From Acephala macrosclerotiorum (Eukaryota; Ascomycota; Leotiomycetes; Helotiales; Mollisiaceae): DNA of 64,000 nucleotides. Where the stretch lies: the NCBI GenBank assembly GCA_014904845.1, contig MU119211.1, forward strand, positions 44,156 to 108,155, read 5' to 3'. Shown here one piece after another: positions 14,401 through 26,590 of the stretch; position 1 is the first letter of the stretch; every line of letters starts with the position of its first letter. The translations under genes were made by a program, and so were the position numbers. Below the pieces are notes generated by a model that did not search any database, had not been told where the DNA came from, and worked only from the letters and a program-made list of their open reading frames with translations.

Positions 14401-16036
14401 TCGTATAAAAAATAAAATTATACAAATTTTAATTTAAAATTTCTATTTTATTTCTAATATAATTTGTAATTTTGTTTTATTATTCTTTCGATAAAAATTA
14501 TTATATCAAATTTAAAAGTAAACAATTTTTATAATACGTATCGTTTATCAAATAACTCGTTAAATTAAACGTTTTACTAAAAATTTTATATAGTATATTA
14601 AATGTAATATAATTCGTTTTTACTTTAAAATATTTCTTTTAACGATTATTATTTAATAACAATTTCTTAATCTTATTAATCAAATTTTTTATATTTTTTT
14701 CGAATCGATTTATAGAAAATAAAACAATAAATTGAATACGTAAAACAATTTGCAAATTGAAAAAAACAAAAAAAAAATCGAAAACGTAAAAAAACAATAA
14801 AAAATATAATAAAAAATATATTACGAATTTTATAATTATTCTCGAAAAAAAAACGAAAAAACAAATAATATAAAATACGATTTTCGAGACTAACAATTTT
14901 CTCGTTATTAAACGTAATAAAAATCAATAATTTCAAGTTTAAACAAACGAAAACTGTAAATACAAATAATAATAACAATATTTTATTACTAATCAAATTA
15001 TTTATAATGAAAATTAAATAAATATAATTCAAAAAATCAATCGATAAAACGTTACATTTTAATAATTTTTTACTTCGAAATTATAATATTTATTCAATTT
15101 AATAATAATTTTTCAATTCAAAATTGATTTAATATTTATTGAAATTTTAAACAAAACAAAATACAAAATAATACTTTTTTTATTACACTACAAATTATAT
15201 ACGCACATTGAAAATAATAACAATTTCGATTTAAATTTATTAATTTATCAAAAACGAAATAATTAATTTCGTTTTAATAATCCGCTTTTCGAAAGATACA
15301 ATAGCGCTAACAATATAATAAAACATTTTTTCTCTTGAATTCTCATTTTTTATTTACTACTTTCTTTTATTATTTCTCATTAGTACGTTTTTTTAAAAAT
15401 TTTGCGAGATTTAAACGAGTACGTATACTATACTACTTTCAAAATGATTTATAATAATACGTATTTAATTCGATTTTTTTCGACGATATATACTCACAAT
15501 ACACTTAAATAGCGAACTGCAATTAGTTCTCAATCAGACCGCAAGTTTATTCTGCCATTACCAGCACTCTGTGTATACAGTACCTGTCTGCTGAGTCTGC
15601 CTCCCCTTGCTGCCTAAGGGATGAGGCAGGAATTAGGCAGAATTTCGTGAGGCGGACCGCGGGGCAGTCACGCGGCTTTACGAAAAAGCTTTTATATCAT
15701 AGTGGGGGTTGCCCACGAAAATACTCTGGCACGCACCACGGACACCCGCATTTAGGCTCCTCGTCGTTCACGGTCCATGATGTATGCTCTTCTTTCGATA
15801 CACTCAGGAGATGAGGATCGGGTCCGCTGAAGTCAAATCGCAACCACACATCGCCCCGCTGGAAGTAGCACTGCGAGAGCCTACGAGTACTCGAGAGCTT
15901 CAGCCGGCGATAGCAGCATTTGGCCGACGAACTGCAACGGGGGGATTGGGCTTTAGCGTCATCTGCGTTGGGCTTCCATCACACATACGCGCAAAACATC
16001 AATCTACACCGAAACCAAACATACGACTTCATCTAG

Positions 16037-16554
16037 ATCAGACCAACTTCTTCGACTCATTCGATCATCATACGGAGAGACCTCGGCAAGGCACTGGATC
16101 AAGGTTCCCTTTGGTTCTATCGCAGGCGCACCAAGACCGACGGATACTTCTGCAAAGAGATTATACACAATGGCGAGGACAGATACGGACAGGGAGAACC
16201 TCAAACGTGCGGCCCGGCAGTGGGTAGGTTATTTACAACCGTAGCATACACATAAAACACGCGCTAACTCTTCTTTAGATAGGTGGTCGACAAGATCTTG
16301 TACTCGCGAGTGACGAAGCGGCAGGAGCGGATACTAGTATCAGTTATGTAACCGGGGGAACTGGTCCTGGAAGTGTGTGCAAAGTTGTAATTGATAAGAA
16401 CAGCGGGCGAGGACATGTGGACATTGCTACATATCCTGCTATAATGACTGGACCTAAGGAGTCCGGCTATAGCTACGAAGATATACCACCTGGTCAGGAT
16501 TGTATAGTCTATGGATCTTGTGCAGTTCTTTACATCTATTATTCATCAACATAA
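16037..16554 (+). pseudogene. Unknown small protein gene with one intron, apparently missing its start
   Basis: Exons 16037-16223 and 16283-16554 join in frame across a 59-bp intron (GTAGGT donor, GCTAAC branch site, acceptor AG at 16281-16282). The product contains SLWFYRRRTKTDGYFCKE, then CGPAVGGRQDLVLAS, and ends DCIVYGSCAVLYIYYSST with five cysteines. No domain is recognised. No ATG exists between the stop TAG at 16034-16036 and the first exon. Upstream of that TAG the same frame continues open (GFHHTYAQNINLHRNQTY), so the TAG may be a C-to-T nonsense change (CAG to TAG) in a longer gene, or the true 5' exon is elsewhere. Its 3' end overlaps the convergent gene by 16 bp. Confidence 0.45.
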
Positions 16555-18273
16555 AGAAATTCAATAACTGGATTCCCCCTTTCCTTGTCCATGGCATGCT
16601 TAACTAACTCTCGACCTGAGAATTTATCAAACAGCAGCTTAATGTTTGGCGGGCTAGTAGTTGTCTCCTCAGGTATGTTGACATATGAATACGTCCCATT
16701 TCCATCCAAAACTAGAGTGAGACTTTTGATAGGGGCTAGATGTCTCGCCAAAATGGTGCAGACTTCCAGTCCTGTCAAGCCCTTGACAGCCCCAAGATTG
16801 GTCTTTGTCCCTATTTCAAGGTTAATTATACAGGCGTGCAAGACGCAAATGAGATTTTACGAACCCGTACTGTTCACTACGTTTTCTTGGGGTGCATTTG
16901 AAGAGCAGTATGGCGAAGGATGTTCCAGGTCAGAGGGCATATTGATGATGCTGGTAATCGAAGGAAGACCGGTCCTACAGCGTTCAGCTTGCGTCTGGTG
17001 GCCGAACCGTTGCTCAGATGGCGAAGAGGTGGGTATCGTATTCCCTGGTTCGTAACGCTGAGGGACGGTGCTGCTGTATTCAACTTGCGAATGAGGACTT
17101 GTCAACGATCGCGAAACTTGGTGGAGTGAGTAATTTGCACCAGTAGATCAGAGGTTGAAGTTTTGACCCATACCGGTTTCCAATTCCGGGTCTCGTGCCA
17201 ACATGCTCCCCACACTCACTTCTATCCGCTCATCGCTTCTCGTCGCATGCAACTGGTCACTTTGCTGTGCTGCCTTCTGCGATATGGCTTGAGAGGAATA
17301 TTAGCTCTGGTTAAACAATCAGACAAAGCTTTACGAACCTGTCAACCAGTCTTCTGCATTTGCTTGGCCAGTATTTGAAGTCTCGTGTGGAACAGTATGA
17401 TGGATCAGAGACGTATCGATAATTTGGTTGATTGACAGAGCCGTCCTAGATTTATCATGAGGGTAGGGTGCTCTGGATTTGTCGATGGGATCTATGGAAA
17501 TTCTGCGCTGTAGGTCTGGTTCCGTGGAACTTGTCGGACTCTCAGGAGTGTGATTTTGGCTCGATATTTCACCTGCGAACGTCAACAATATAGTTCATGT
17601 CGTGGAGATTTTCGGGTTCATACCGGATCGCGCACGCTTGTAAGGCCGAGTCAATTGATCAGTTGGGATGGATTCAAGGATGGGGACTGCGAGAGGTTCC
17701 TGTGTTCGTGGTGTGTCGGGCGCCTCGATGGAACTTGTTGCCTGACCCTGTACAGAACGACTGTATTCAGCAAGTATACAGGTAGTCGATTCTGTAGCAT
17801 CCATGTTGTTAGCCTATGTTCCCGGCGATAAAGCTTAGGCCAAAGACCCTACCATGGAGAAACTGTATGGCCCACTGAATATTGGATTTTCGAAGGAGTA
17901 TATAGTAATTGAACCAATAATCATGGAGAGGACGCCCCCGCAGCAACAACACAGCGCCGTTGAAAGTCGACTCATCATTGTGAAGGTCTTTCAAATGCTG
18001 TGGAGTGAGCAGCCGGGAGAGCTGTACGAAGACATTAACGGGAACACGAGACGCGGTCAAGTCGAGGTCGGATCCCAAGGAGAATCGAGATTTAGACGTC
18101 AAGCTGAAGAGATCTGGAGAATGTTTCGGCGGGGTGTCGTCGGCAACTCTTTCCTTGAGAAGGTTCAGCGCTGCCTGAGCTCGCGTCTTGACGCTTTGTT
18201 GTTTTTTCCGAATCTTTAACTCGTGTTCTAGATCTGCGACGCTGTATTGGTCGAGCTCCCCAGGGTCGGGCAT
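16539..18273 (-). CDS. Orphan 480-aa protein, six exons, intact
   Basis: Six minus-strand exons join without a stop: 18273-17853, 17791-17624, 17572-17339, 17269-17174, 17116-16865 and 16810-16539. They total 1443 nt, or 480 codons plus TAA. Introns are 51-69 bp with acceptable splice sites; the first has a clear GCTAAC branch point and TACAG acceptor. The N-terminus (MPDPGELDQYSVADLEHELK) is charged and probably helical. The middle, about residues 150-360, is Ser/Thr/Pro-rich and looks disordered, with a basic RPYKRARSG cluster that could be a nuclear localisation signal. The last 90 residues look like a compact fold (GLTGLEVCTILARHLAPIKS ... VIEFLYVDE). No family is recognised. It sits in a 4.5-kb island between two AT deserts, yet all six exons stay open, which argues for recent function. 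The acceptor of intron 3 (17270) was chosen because nearer AGs create a stop. Confidence 0.72.
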
Positions 18274-18279
18274 CTTTGA

Positions 18280-19970
18280 ATGCGATATTGGGAAAGTATG
18301 TCGTGGTCATCACAACAATGTATGTAATCGGTGAAGTCCGAGGCAAAAACAAGCTAAGTGGAAGGTGGCCTCGATCGGGAGCCGTCTTACCCTGGAGTGA
18401 GATTGAAAAGAGCGCTAACCATGCAGCGAAAGTGAAAAAGAGAGCTAACCATGCAGGTCGAGGTCAGATCACCGAAAAACACCTCGCTTGCTGCAACATA
18501 TGTCGCATCGATGCGAATCGCATTTGCATTAGCTTCGATCGCTGGTTCATATCTTGATTGTTAAAGCAGCTAGATATAAATCAAATCACGACCTTCCTAA
18601 TCCTATTACGGCCGAGGACTCAGCGAGCTCTGCAAAAGTCTCCAAATTGGAAAAGCCAGGGAATGGCCCTTTGCGCTGTGGATATCGCCCAGGGGGGTTC
18701 GAAACTGCATGGGAGATTTTCCAATCCCGTAGTCTTATTGCCTTCTCCTGACACCATGTGGATATCGGGGAACGATTCCACTGAATCCGAGCTGGAGGAC
18801 GGTTCATGCTCTCGTTTCTGGACCATGTGTACCAAAGGCTACCGACCTCAAGGGACGTATAGAGAAGGGCGTCCCTGCAGAACGAGGCAACATGCATACG
18901 CCCGCTTCATTTCTCCTTTCGTCAGTGGTTCCCGTTGATCAATGCTCCCCGCATCCACAACAATCCATTTCTTACCTATAGCCTTGCCTCTTGTCAGTTT
19001 GCCTTACAAGCTCACAGCTGGCCATTCGTCCCTTTAGCTACCGCGTCGATCTACATTGAACGCATACCGGGCATTCAACCAATCTGGATCTACCCTAGTC
19101 ATGGATTGACTACGCGGTCGCTACCAGGCGACCTATTACTGACCTCGTCCTTTGTCTCTGTTGGAAAGAGAAGGGCCATGATAAAACATTGTGTGTATCG
19201 TCGGGACCTCGAAACCATTCGATATAGTAAGAGATTTGCATTGGATCGGTCATTGACCGTCAATCCCGGGTCTTATTTTCTCTGTTGGTTGTTAAAAGTC
19301 ATGTAAATGGCCGGGAATCATTCCTATGAATTCGACGGACGGTAGCTTCTTGTTTTTTGATTTTTCCAGTCGTGGGAATACCGTTAGGTCGTGCGGTCGC
19401 GATTGCGTGGGTTTTGAAATTATATTGTTGTTTCTCAAACGTGGGGATCCAGTTCAATATATAAATAGAAGCTCAAAACGAGACAATCTACGTGCGCCCT
19501 CCTCATTCCCATTGCTCACCGCTACTGCACTAGATTCGCTTCACTTTATTTTTTCACCGACCATATTCGCCCATTTCTCGTATACTCCTAGAGACGAAAC
19601 GAAGCAACGAGACTATAGCTTTTTCAATTCTTTCTCACGTCCCTAGCCATTCACTAGTCACTACTTATTTCCCATAATGCATATTCCAGCATCTCTTTAG
19701 AGCTTGCATGTTCGCCCTAGGTCGACGTTTAAAGATCTAGTCCTTTTTCGAGTCGCTTTTGTTTACAGCGTCAAAAACGAAACTTTCGTTAGAAAGGATT
19801 TGTATTCCGAATTCCTTTCTACTAATAAATTCCTTGTCGCTTTTCGGGAGCAATATGCAGATGAGATACAAGATCTTGCGATCCAAAAAAACTATCAGAT
19901 CTTCAAAGAGACTTGTCAATAGATGGAGAAGATGTTTCAAGGGACGGTAAATGCTCTAATTATTACTTTA
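18280..19970. other. Upstream and intergenic part of the island; no supported gene
   Basis: Several frames of 60-125 codons overlap on both strands, none with recognisable motifs or matching introns. GC is moderate and falls off sharply near 19950. It contains the promoter side of the orphan gene. The plus-strand frame 18558-18938 lacks an ATG, and 19326-19646 is Phe/Ser-rich; I do not call either. Confidence 0.4.
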
Positions 19971-22900
19971 AAGATATTATTCGACTTGGAACGTACATAG
20001 ATGGTTTTGCTCTCGTGTACTATTGTATTTATCGGTCAAAATTTGTGTACTAAAGTCAATTGTTTGAAATTTAAAAAGTGGACAAAGAAAAAAAAGATTT
20101 ATTTCAATTGCAAATTTACTAATTTTGTACTTGAAATATAAAATAAAAAAAATATATTAAATAATTGAAAAGAGTTTATTAAAATCGATTAATAGAAAAA
20201 AGAAAAAAATTGTAATAAGAACTAATACGTATTAATACCAAGTCTTTATCGATAATATACATATAAAGCGATCCGGGAAAAACCTTTCAACGAAAGCGAA
20301 TTCGTTCCTTTGAACGAAAACAATAAACTCGATAAAAATCTCTAAACTTCTACGAGAAAAATCGAAACAATTTATAGTTTCTCGTAATAAAAGTAAAGCA
20401 TATTATACAAGCGTTTTAAAGAGAAAAAATAATTTCGATAATTACAATTATAAAAAAATTTTAAATGTTTTTTATTATTAGAATAAACGTCGCATTTTCA
20501 AAGTAAAAAAAATAAAAAAAAAAAAAAAAACTCAAAATTATTATTCGCTAAAAATTGTAAAATTTGAAAATAGAATTCAACGTAAAATAGTAAAATTTGA
20601 ATTGGTATTTGATTAGAGTAGTATTACTTATAATATAGTAGATTGTTGTAAAAACGTACGAAGTATCGTTTGATCAAATTTTGTAATCGATAGATTTTTT
20701 AATAAGTGTAAAAGCAATTGTTTATATGATATTACATCGTACATTTACGCACGAATCGTTGTAATATCGCATTTAAATTTAGAATTTAATTTATAAATTG
20801 TAATTATAAGATATGTAAAATTTTAATAGTTTAAAAGAATACTAATTACAATTATAATCAAGTATTTTTGTCGAGATATTATATATAATATGTAATCAAT
20901 TAAATACTTTTATTGTATTACTTTGACCATTTTCAAATTACATATTACTAGTACGTAAATAGAAATCCAATTATAGTAAGCAATTGGTATATTTGTATAC
21001 AGTTTAAAAATGTATATAAAGTTTTTATTTTAATACGTTTAACTTTCGAAAAATCGAAATTATAATATCATTTTGGAAAATCGCATTAATTTGTTTATTT
21101 GAAAATTTAAATTTTTGAAATTAGTATTGTAATTATTTTATTTGATCTCGAAATTAAAATCACAAATATTATCTCATTTTAAAACTTTTTAAATTTTTTA
21201 TTATTATTAATTATACATTTTATTGTTTAACTTTTTATTATATTTTTTTTTCTTTTTTTTATACGATCAATAAATATTTTATCTCGCAATAATTTTTTAG
21301 TAAAAAAAGTATTAATTCAAAATAAAACTTTTTACGATTATAAATACGATTATTTAAACAAATTATCAACGATTTAATTTTTGTTTCGAAAAATAAAATT
21401 ACAATATTATATTAAATCTCGAAGATTTTATCAATCTTTCGATTAAACAGAATTTCTTTTATTGATTATAGTAATCAAATTCGTTAGTATTACGTTTCTT
21501 TTATAAATCTCAAAATTAAAAAATCAAAAATAGTAATTTATTTATTTTTGATTTAATTTAAAGTAAAAAAAACTATTCAATTTAAAATAAAAAAAATTGA
21601 ATATAAACAACTCACTACAAACAATATATAATTATTTATCGAAATTTATCGTACGTTGTATTTCTTGAGAAAAAAAAATATATAAAAAATTAAATAATAA
21701 ATTTAATAATATTTTTGAAAATTATTATTAATAAAATCGCAAAAAGAAGTCTAAAAAAACTATTGTATAAATTAAATCGAATTGAATATATTATTATTAA
21801 TATAAACAAATTTTTTTATAGTTTTTTAATATAATAATCGAATATATGAAAAATATAAACGAATTATAGAAATTGAAACGATCGTAAAAAACTTCAAAAT
21901 TGAAATTTTACGAAAAAATACAAATTTAAATAAATCTTTTTTTTTGAATATTATATTCGAATTTGAATAATTCAATTACGTTTTTTTTAAAAATATTTGA
22001 TTTAAAGAGTATTTAACGCTATTTAATTACTTATATAACGATTTAAAAAATATAATTATAAAAAAAGTATATAATTAAAGTTTTTAAATACTGGTTTTAC
22101 GTCGACTTGAAAAAATACTTTAAAAAACTAAAAAACGAAAAATAAATAAATAGTATTATAATCGTTTTAAAAAGCGTAAAATGTATTAAATACAAATTAA
22201 AACGAATAATTATTTGATTTTTTTTTTATAATTATCTACGAATTTTATAAATTGGTAATTGTTCTTTAAGTAAAATGTATTCGTATCACGTGATAATTAT
22301 AGCCAATGACTCTTTAAAAAGTGACTAATTTCAATATAAATTGAAAATCTCGTATTTATTAAATAATATTTAATATTTCTACGTTAAAAGTAATTAATTT
22401 ATTTGTACGATATTAATTATATTAAAAATAAAAAAAATGTATAATATAATAATTATTTAATTTAATATTTGAAAATATTATTATAATTGATTTTAAATTA
22501 AATTGTTTTTGGATTATAATTTGAAAATTTAAAATAATATTAATATAAAAATCTGTATTATATAATATTACACGTAATTAAAAAAAAAGTAATAATTATA
22601 TTCGCGTTTATTATACGTATATTTCATTGAAATAATAAGTATTTCAAGAAGTAGAAAGTGTATAGTATTTAAAGAAAACAAAAAAATAAACAAACGAGAA
22701 TTAAAAATAAAAATTCAATTATAGTAAATAAATAATTTATTTGTAAACAATTTAAAAAAAATTTTATTTCAATATATTTAATTTTTAAAATCGAAATCAC
22801 GATATTATTTTAAAAGATTTCGTTAAATTATTGTTTATTTGAAAATTTAAATTCTTATATCGAATATTGCAATTGTTCACTATATTGTTTTATTGATCTC

Positions 22901-23900
22901 GAGATTAAAAAATACAAATATTATATCATTTTTAAAGATTTCGCTTGAATAAAAATAATATAATTATAGTAAAAATAGATAAATTGGTTTGAAGAAAAAA
23001 CAAAATACGAAGTTAAAAATTTGATTAAAAGTTTTAATTTAAATAAACAATTTAAATTCGTCGAATAAAAAGTTTTCGATTTTAATTCGTTTGTTTTTGA
23101 GATTTATTAAATTGATTAAAATTTCGCATTTCTCGATATTACGTTTAACAATAGTAAACTCGAGTTTATAATTATTAAAAAAAACTATATACAAAATTGA
23201 TAAGTATTAGTTTTTTGCTAGTTTGAGTAATTATTTCGATATAAAATGCAAAACAGACTTTTTTTCGAAGGTTCCAAGGCGAGAGTATAAAAAGTATATG
23301 AGGATAGTTAAAAAGTGATAAATTATTTTGAAACGTAAAGAAATATCAATTTATGTATATATAATTGGACTTTGTTGAAGTATTATTGAATAGAACAAAG
23401 ATATAAATCGATCAAATTCACTTGATCTAGTTACATGATACGTTTATATAAGAACGAAGAAATATGTGATTTTTAACAAAACGGAAAATTTGTATAGTAA
23501 AAAGAAGTTCTTTCTATGGTTATACAAACAAGAATATACGTATATCGAAATTGTATATACGACAATTAAAAGTTTCAATATAAGAACAAAAGTATAAAAT
23601 ATGTATATTGTATTACAATTACTAATTTCCTTGGATACAAAGAATTTTGATCAAAATTGAATTGATCGCCGGTATTACTTGTATTTAGAAATTAATCTAA
23701 AAACACACTTGTATTAGAAGACGATAAATATAAGACATTTAAAATCGCAAACTTGTAATAATTTACTATTATAATAAACAAGAAAGCGTATATAAAATTG
23801 CTTGTTGAATTTGGAAACGCTTCAAGAAATAGTACTTACGATTATACAAAGCGTATTCTATGGCCATTTATATGCCTTTAATTTTTATACTAAGTTTTCG
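19970..23900. other. Second AT-rich desert without genes
   Basis: About 3.9 kb of AT-rich DNA with no long frame. A diverged direct repeat pair lies at about 20960-21185 and 22710-22945, both containing 'TTTGAAAATTTAAATT' and a 'TTGATCTCGA' word followed by related downstream sequence. A TCACGTGA site is at 22286-22293. Probably RIP-decayed repeats; the repeat spacing of ~1.75 kb gives no family. Confidence 0.65.
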
Positions 23901-23924
23901 ATTTCGCTTTCGAGACTTTTTTTT

Positions 23925-25389
23925 TTACTTCGTAAAGAAGTTCTTTTTCAGTGACTGTAGCGTGTGGCCTGAGAAATGCCGCTTTATCTCTGTCCAAGTC
24001 TCGTTTTTATAGACTATCTTAGTCAATAAACTCTTTTGCTCTTTCGTTAATTCCTTGTTCGACTTGCGAGACGCGACGGCCTTGTGAGAGACTACAATCT
24101 CTGTCGACGATTTTTTAGAGCCAGTACTTAAAACCTCCGAATAAAATGAGAGGTCCAAGTGCTCGAGAATACGTGATAATGCAAATTCGAGATTGTATAT
24201 CGTTTGATTACCAATCGTGATACGTTTCAAGAAACTTTGAAAAGACTATTCCCGGTACTTCGCAACTGGTATCGACTCTACTGTAACTAAAAAATTGCGA
24301 GAGGTGAGTAGAGTGTAATAGTGCTCGTTATCTCCCGGAGTTGAAAGATGCCCGTGATCGATTGAGGGCGACGACTCGTCTATCTCAGGTTGCATGGTTG
24401 AGGATAGCGCCAGGCCGTGAGGTTGTCTGAGGCAAGGCTTCGGGCTATGCTCAAAAGGAGGCGTGAGAGCCACGTCGATTGATACCAAGGGCAGCTTCCG
24501 CCGTTTTGCAAGTCGTGGTTTCTTATCGTTCTCGTCGCCTGTGTCATGACTGCGTTCGTTACTCTCGGACTGATGGTTGCCACTGTTGGCCTTCTCGGCC
24601 CCGTCCTAGTGGCGCCGCTTCTCTCTCTGTTGCTCTTGCGACTTCTCTTTATCCGGAGTTGTCGAGTCGATGGCAGTCTCTGGGCTATCGAGAAGGCCCT
24701 CGTCTGCCGCTGCACTTTCGGCACGAGGACTACCGTCATCGGCTTCAGCTTCAGAGGCACTCGAGTCGTCATTGCTCGACAGCACAATTGGATCTTCTAC
24801 GCTATATTAGAAAAACTGGTCGTCTGCTTCCTCGGATAGGGGATAATGGGCGTACTCACTTGGACTATCGCTTGAATTATCGCTTGATGTTGATTTGTTA
24901 TCATCAAAAGAGCCGCTTCTCTTCTTCGCAATTATATCTCTAACTTCGAAAACTGTGTTGTTCGAACGCTGGTCCTTCGCTGCAAAGCCCTTTTTCTGTA
25001 GCGTGGTATATAACCGTTGTTCGATGGAGGGAGGGTCGTAGTAGTCGTCGTTTTCGTTGTCGTCGCCGTTATTGATCGTACTGGTCTTTACTCAGATGTC
25101 CACAGGTTAATTACTATTGCTACTAGTCCAAATATCTCGATCTCAACATACTTCGGATTCCAAGCTTGTTACTTCCAATATCATTAGCTGCTGCTAGTTG
25201 AAGCGTGCTGAGTTCTGCCTCGCTCAACTTATTGCGCTGGTGCTTGTTAAGGATACTGGATTGCTTCGAGGCAGGTTTGCGGCGAGTTGCTGTGCTCTTG
25301 GAGCGCGGAGGGATTGGCACGTAGATATACGGTTTTAGCGCACTCGACTCCGTTGGCCATTTACAATTTTTGAAGGCAAAAATAGCCAT
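23925..25389 (-). pseudogene. Decayed nuclear-protein-like gene with a C-terminal Myb/SANT-like helix region
   Basis: Minus-strand gene in pieces. A likely start is ATG at 25389 (MAIFAFKNCKWPTESSALKP), followed by a basic stretch and LSEAELSTLQLAAANDIG. A probable intron starts with GTATGT near 25140. Next come an acidic/Ser-rich region and a second intron, 24859-24797. After it the frame carries TAG at 24608-24606, then the basic KKPRLAKRRKLPLVSIDVAL, a Pro/Ser-rich stretch and FLVTVESIPVAKYRE. TAG at 24248-24246 stands where the family usually has Trp. The C-terminus reads RITIGNQTIYNLEFAL and then LTKEQKSLLTKIVYKNETW with 'EIKRHFSGHTLQSL', matching the spacing of Myb/SANT repeats. This family is common in ascomycetes and often multi-copy. 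Both stops fit C-to-T or G-to-A change. Confidence 0.6.
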
Positions 25390-25399
25390 TTCGAGCGCG

Positions 25400-26590
25400 T
25401 GGAAATGATTGGAAGTATTCAAGAAATTCTTTGCCTACTACTGGCTGCACAAACTGAACTGTAAAATAATAGTAGAAAGAGAGAAATCAAAGAGTTCATA
25501 TAGACTTTTCGCACAGCCTTTCACAGAATCGGAACACGCTCTGCAGTCCACCGTATACTCTTGGCGTGCTATTCTCCTCTTTCTTTTGACGTCCTCTCCG
25601 TCAAAAATGCCTCGGCGTCAATGTTGCTTTTCTCGTGCAAAGAGATCCACTGCAGTTGCAAAGTCTTGAGACTTTCGATCCTACGCTCTCATGCCCATCC
25701 GCGGCCACTATTTTCACGAAAAGCTGAAAGAGGTAGTAACGATCGAACGAAGGGAAAAGTCGTATGATTTCGAATACTACCGTATTTGCCCGTTCGCAAG
25801 CTTCAGACAAACTTGCACATCCCAGGACTTCTTGTCGTCTAGCGTCTCAGCCGCTAAGCGTGCTGGCACAATCGAATCGGCGGATCTTTAGCAGATTCAA
25901 GCAGTGCTCTGAGAGAGCCTCGTATGATCCTACCGCCTCGAGTCAGTTCAGATCCGCGCAATTAAAACGAATACGAAATGTGCTGCGACAAGCAGAGAAA
26001 CTCACCGAGCTTTTGACGCGTCATCCACCAGCGGCACAATTAGACAGAAATCAGACTGCATCGTCGTAAAGCATTTCCGCGATTGATTGCTGCGCTACAA
26101 CACGAGAAAGCAAATTCCACTTCATCTCAATTTTTGAGGGGTTTCTAGCATGAAAATCAGTGATAGTACGACGGCGAAGTCGCTCGAGAGCGATCAGAGT
26201 TGGCTCAACTCGTATCTGAGCCAATGTGAAGCATATTTGAGATTATTGGCGTCGTAGAAAGTCCGCAGCATCGAAATCTCCGAGAGACGATCGAGGGAAT
26301 TCTTGCTCGACGCATAAATCTCAACTGCGGCGCGGTCGACCAGGTGAGCCTGGACTAGGCAAAAGGACCGAAGACGAGACGCGTGCAAAAGTGGGAAAAG
26401 TGGACTAAGCATTGCGAAAAGAGAGGGCTGGAGAGTTGTTGGGCTATTGGAAAGGAAAGAAGAAAAGAGAGGAGCGAGCGATGGAGAGACGCGAGATTCT
26501 TATATCCCGCGAAAGCGGCGCCGGGCTCGTGCACGCACTTTGCTCGATGCGGCGGGCGTCAAACCCGGGGGGATCGATACTACGCTGCAG
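25400..26590. other. GC-balanced stretch with short ORFs, no confident gene
   Basis: The best frame is 25764-26069 (+, true ATG, 101 codons, Arg/Ser-rich, containing AQLKRIRNVLRQAEKLTELL, a possible amphipathic helix). A minus frame at 26412-26194 starts MLSPLFPLLHASRL. Neither has a recognised domain. Composition changes abruptly to extreme AT at about 26590, just after a CCCGGGGGGATCGATAC segment. Confidence 0.3.

Larger units (their letters stand above)
3970..15480. other. AT-rich desert without genes, probably RIP-decayed transposon DNA
   Basis: About 11.5 kb of very AT-rich DNA in which the remaining C and G are largely found as CpG. No frame longer than about 120 codons exists, and those that do are Phe/Ile/Lys/Asn-rich translations of low-complexity sequence. 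Internal structure: a direct repeat pair (5338-5506 and 8238-8430); a short motif ending in 'TTTTTCGCGATTTTATTATT' recurring near 5620, 5730 and 5825; and TCACGTGA palindromes at 4733, 8108 and 10196. Best read as repeated elements heavily mutated by RIP. No transposase or polymerase motif survives. Confidence 0.75.

Noticed and set aside
14676..15032. 118-codon minus frame in the first desert
   Set aside because: Phe/Ile/Leu/Asn-rich translation of AT sequence, overlapped by another such frame; no motif. Same judgement for 6324-6542 and 13701-13889.
3970..15480. First desert as a centromere
   Set aside because: AT-rich, RIP-like DNA and CACGTG sites are compatible, but 11 kb is short, genes flank it closely and no specific evidence exists.
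19704..19922. 72-codon plus frame at the desert edge
   Set aside because: Starts with a non-ATG codon, overlaps two other open frames and shows no motif.
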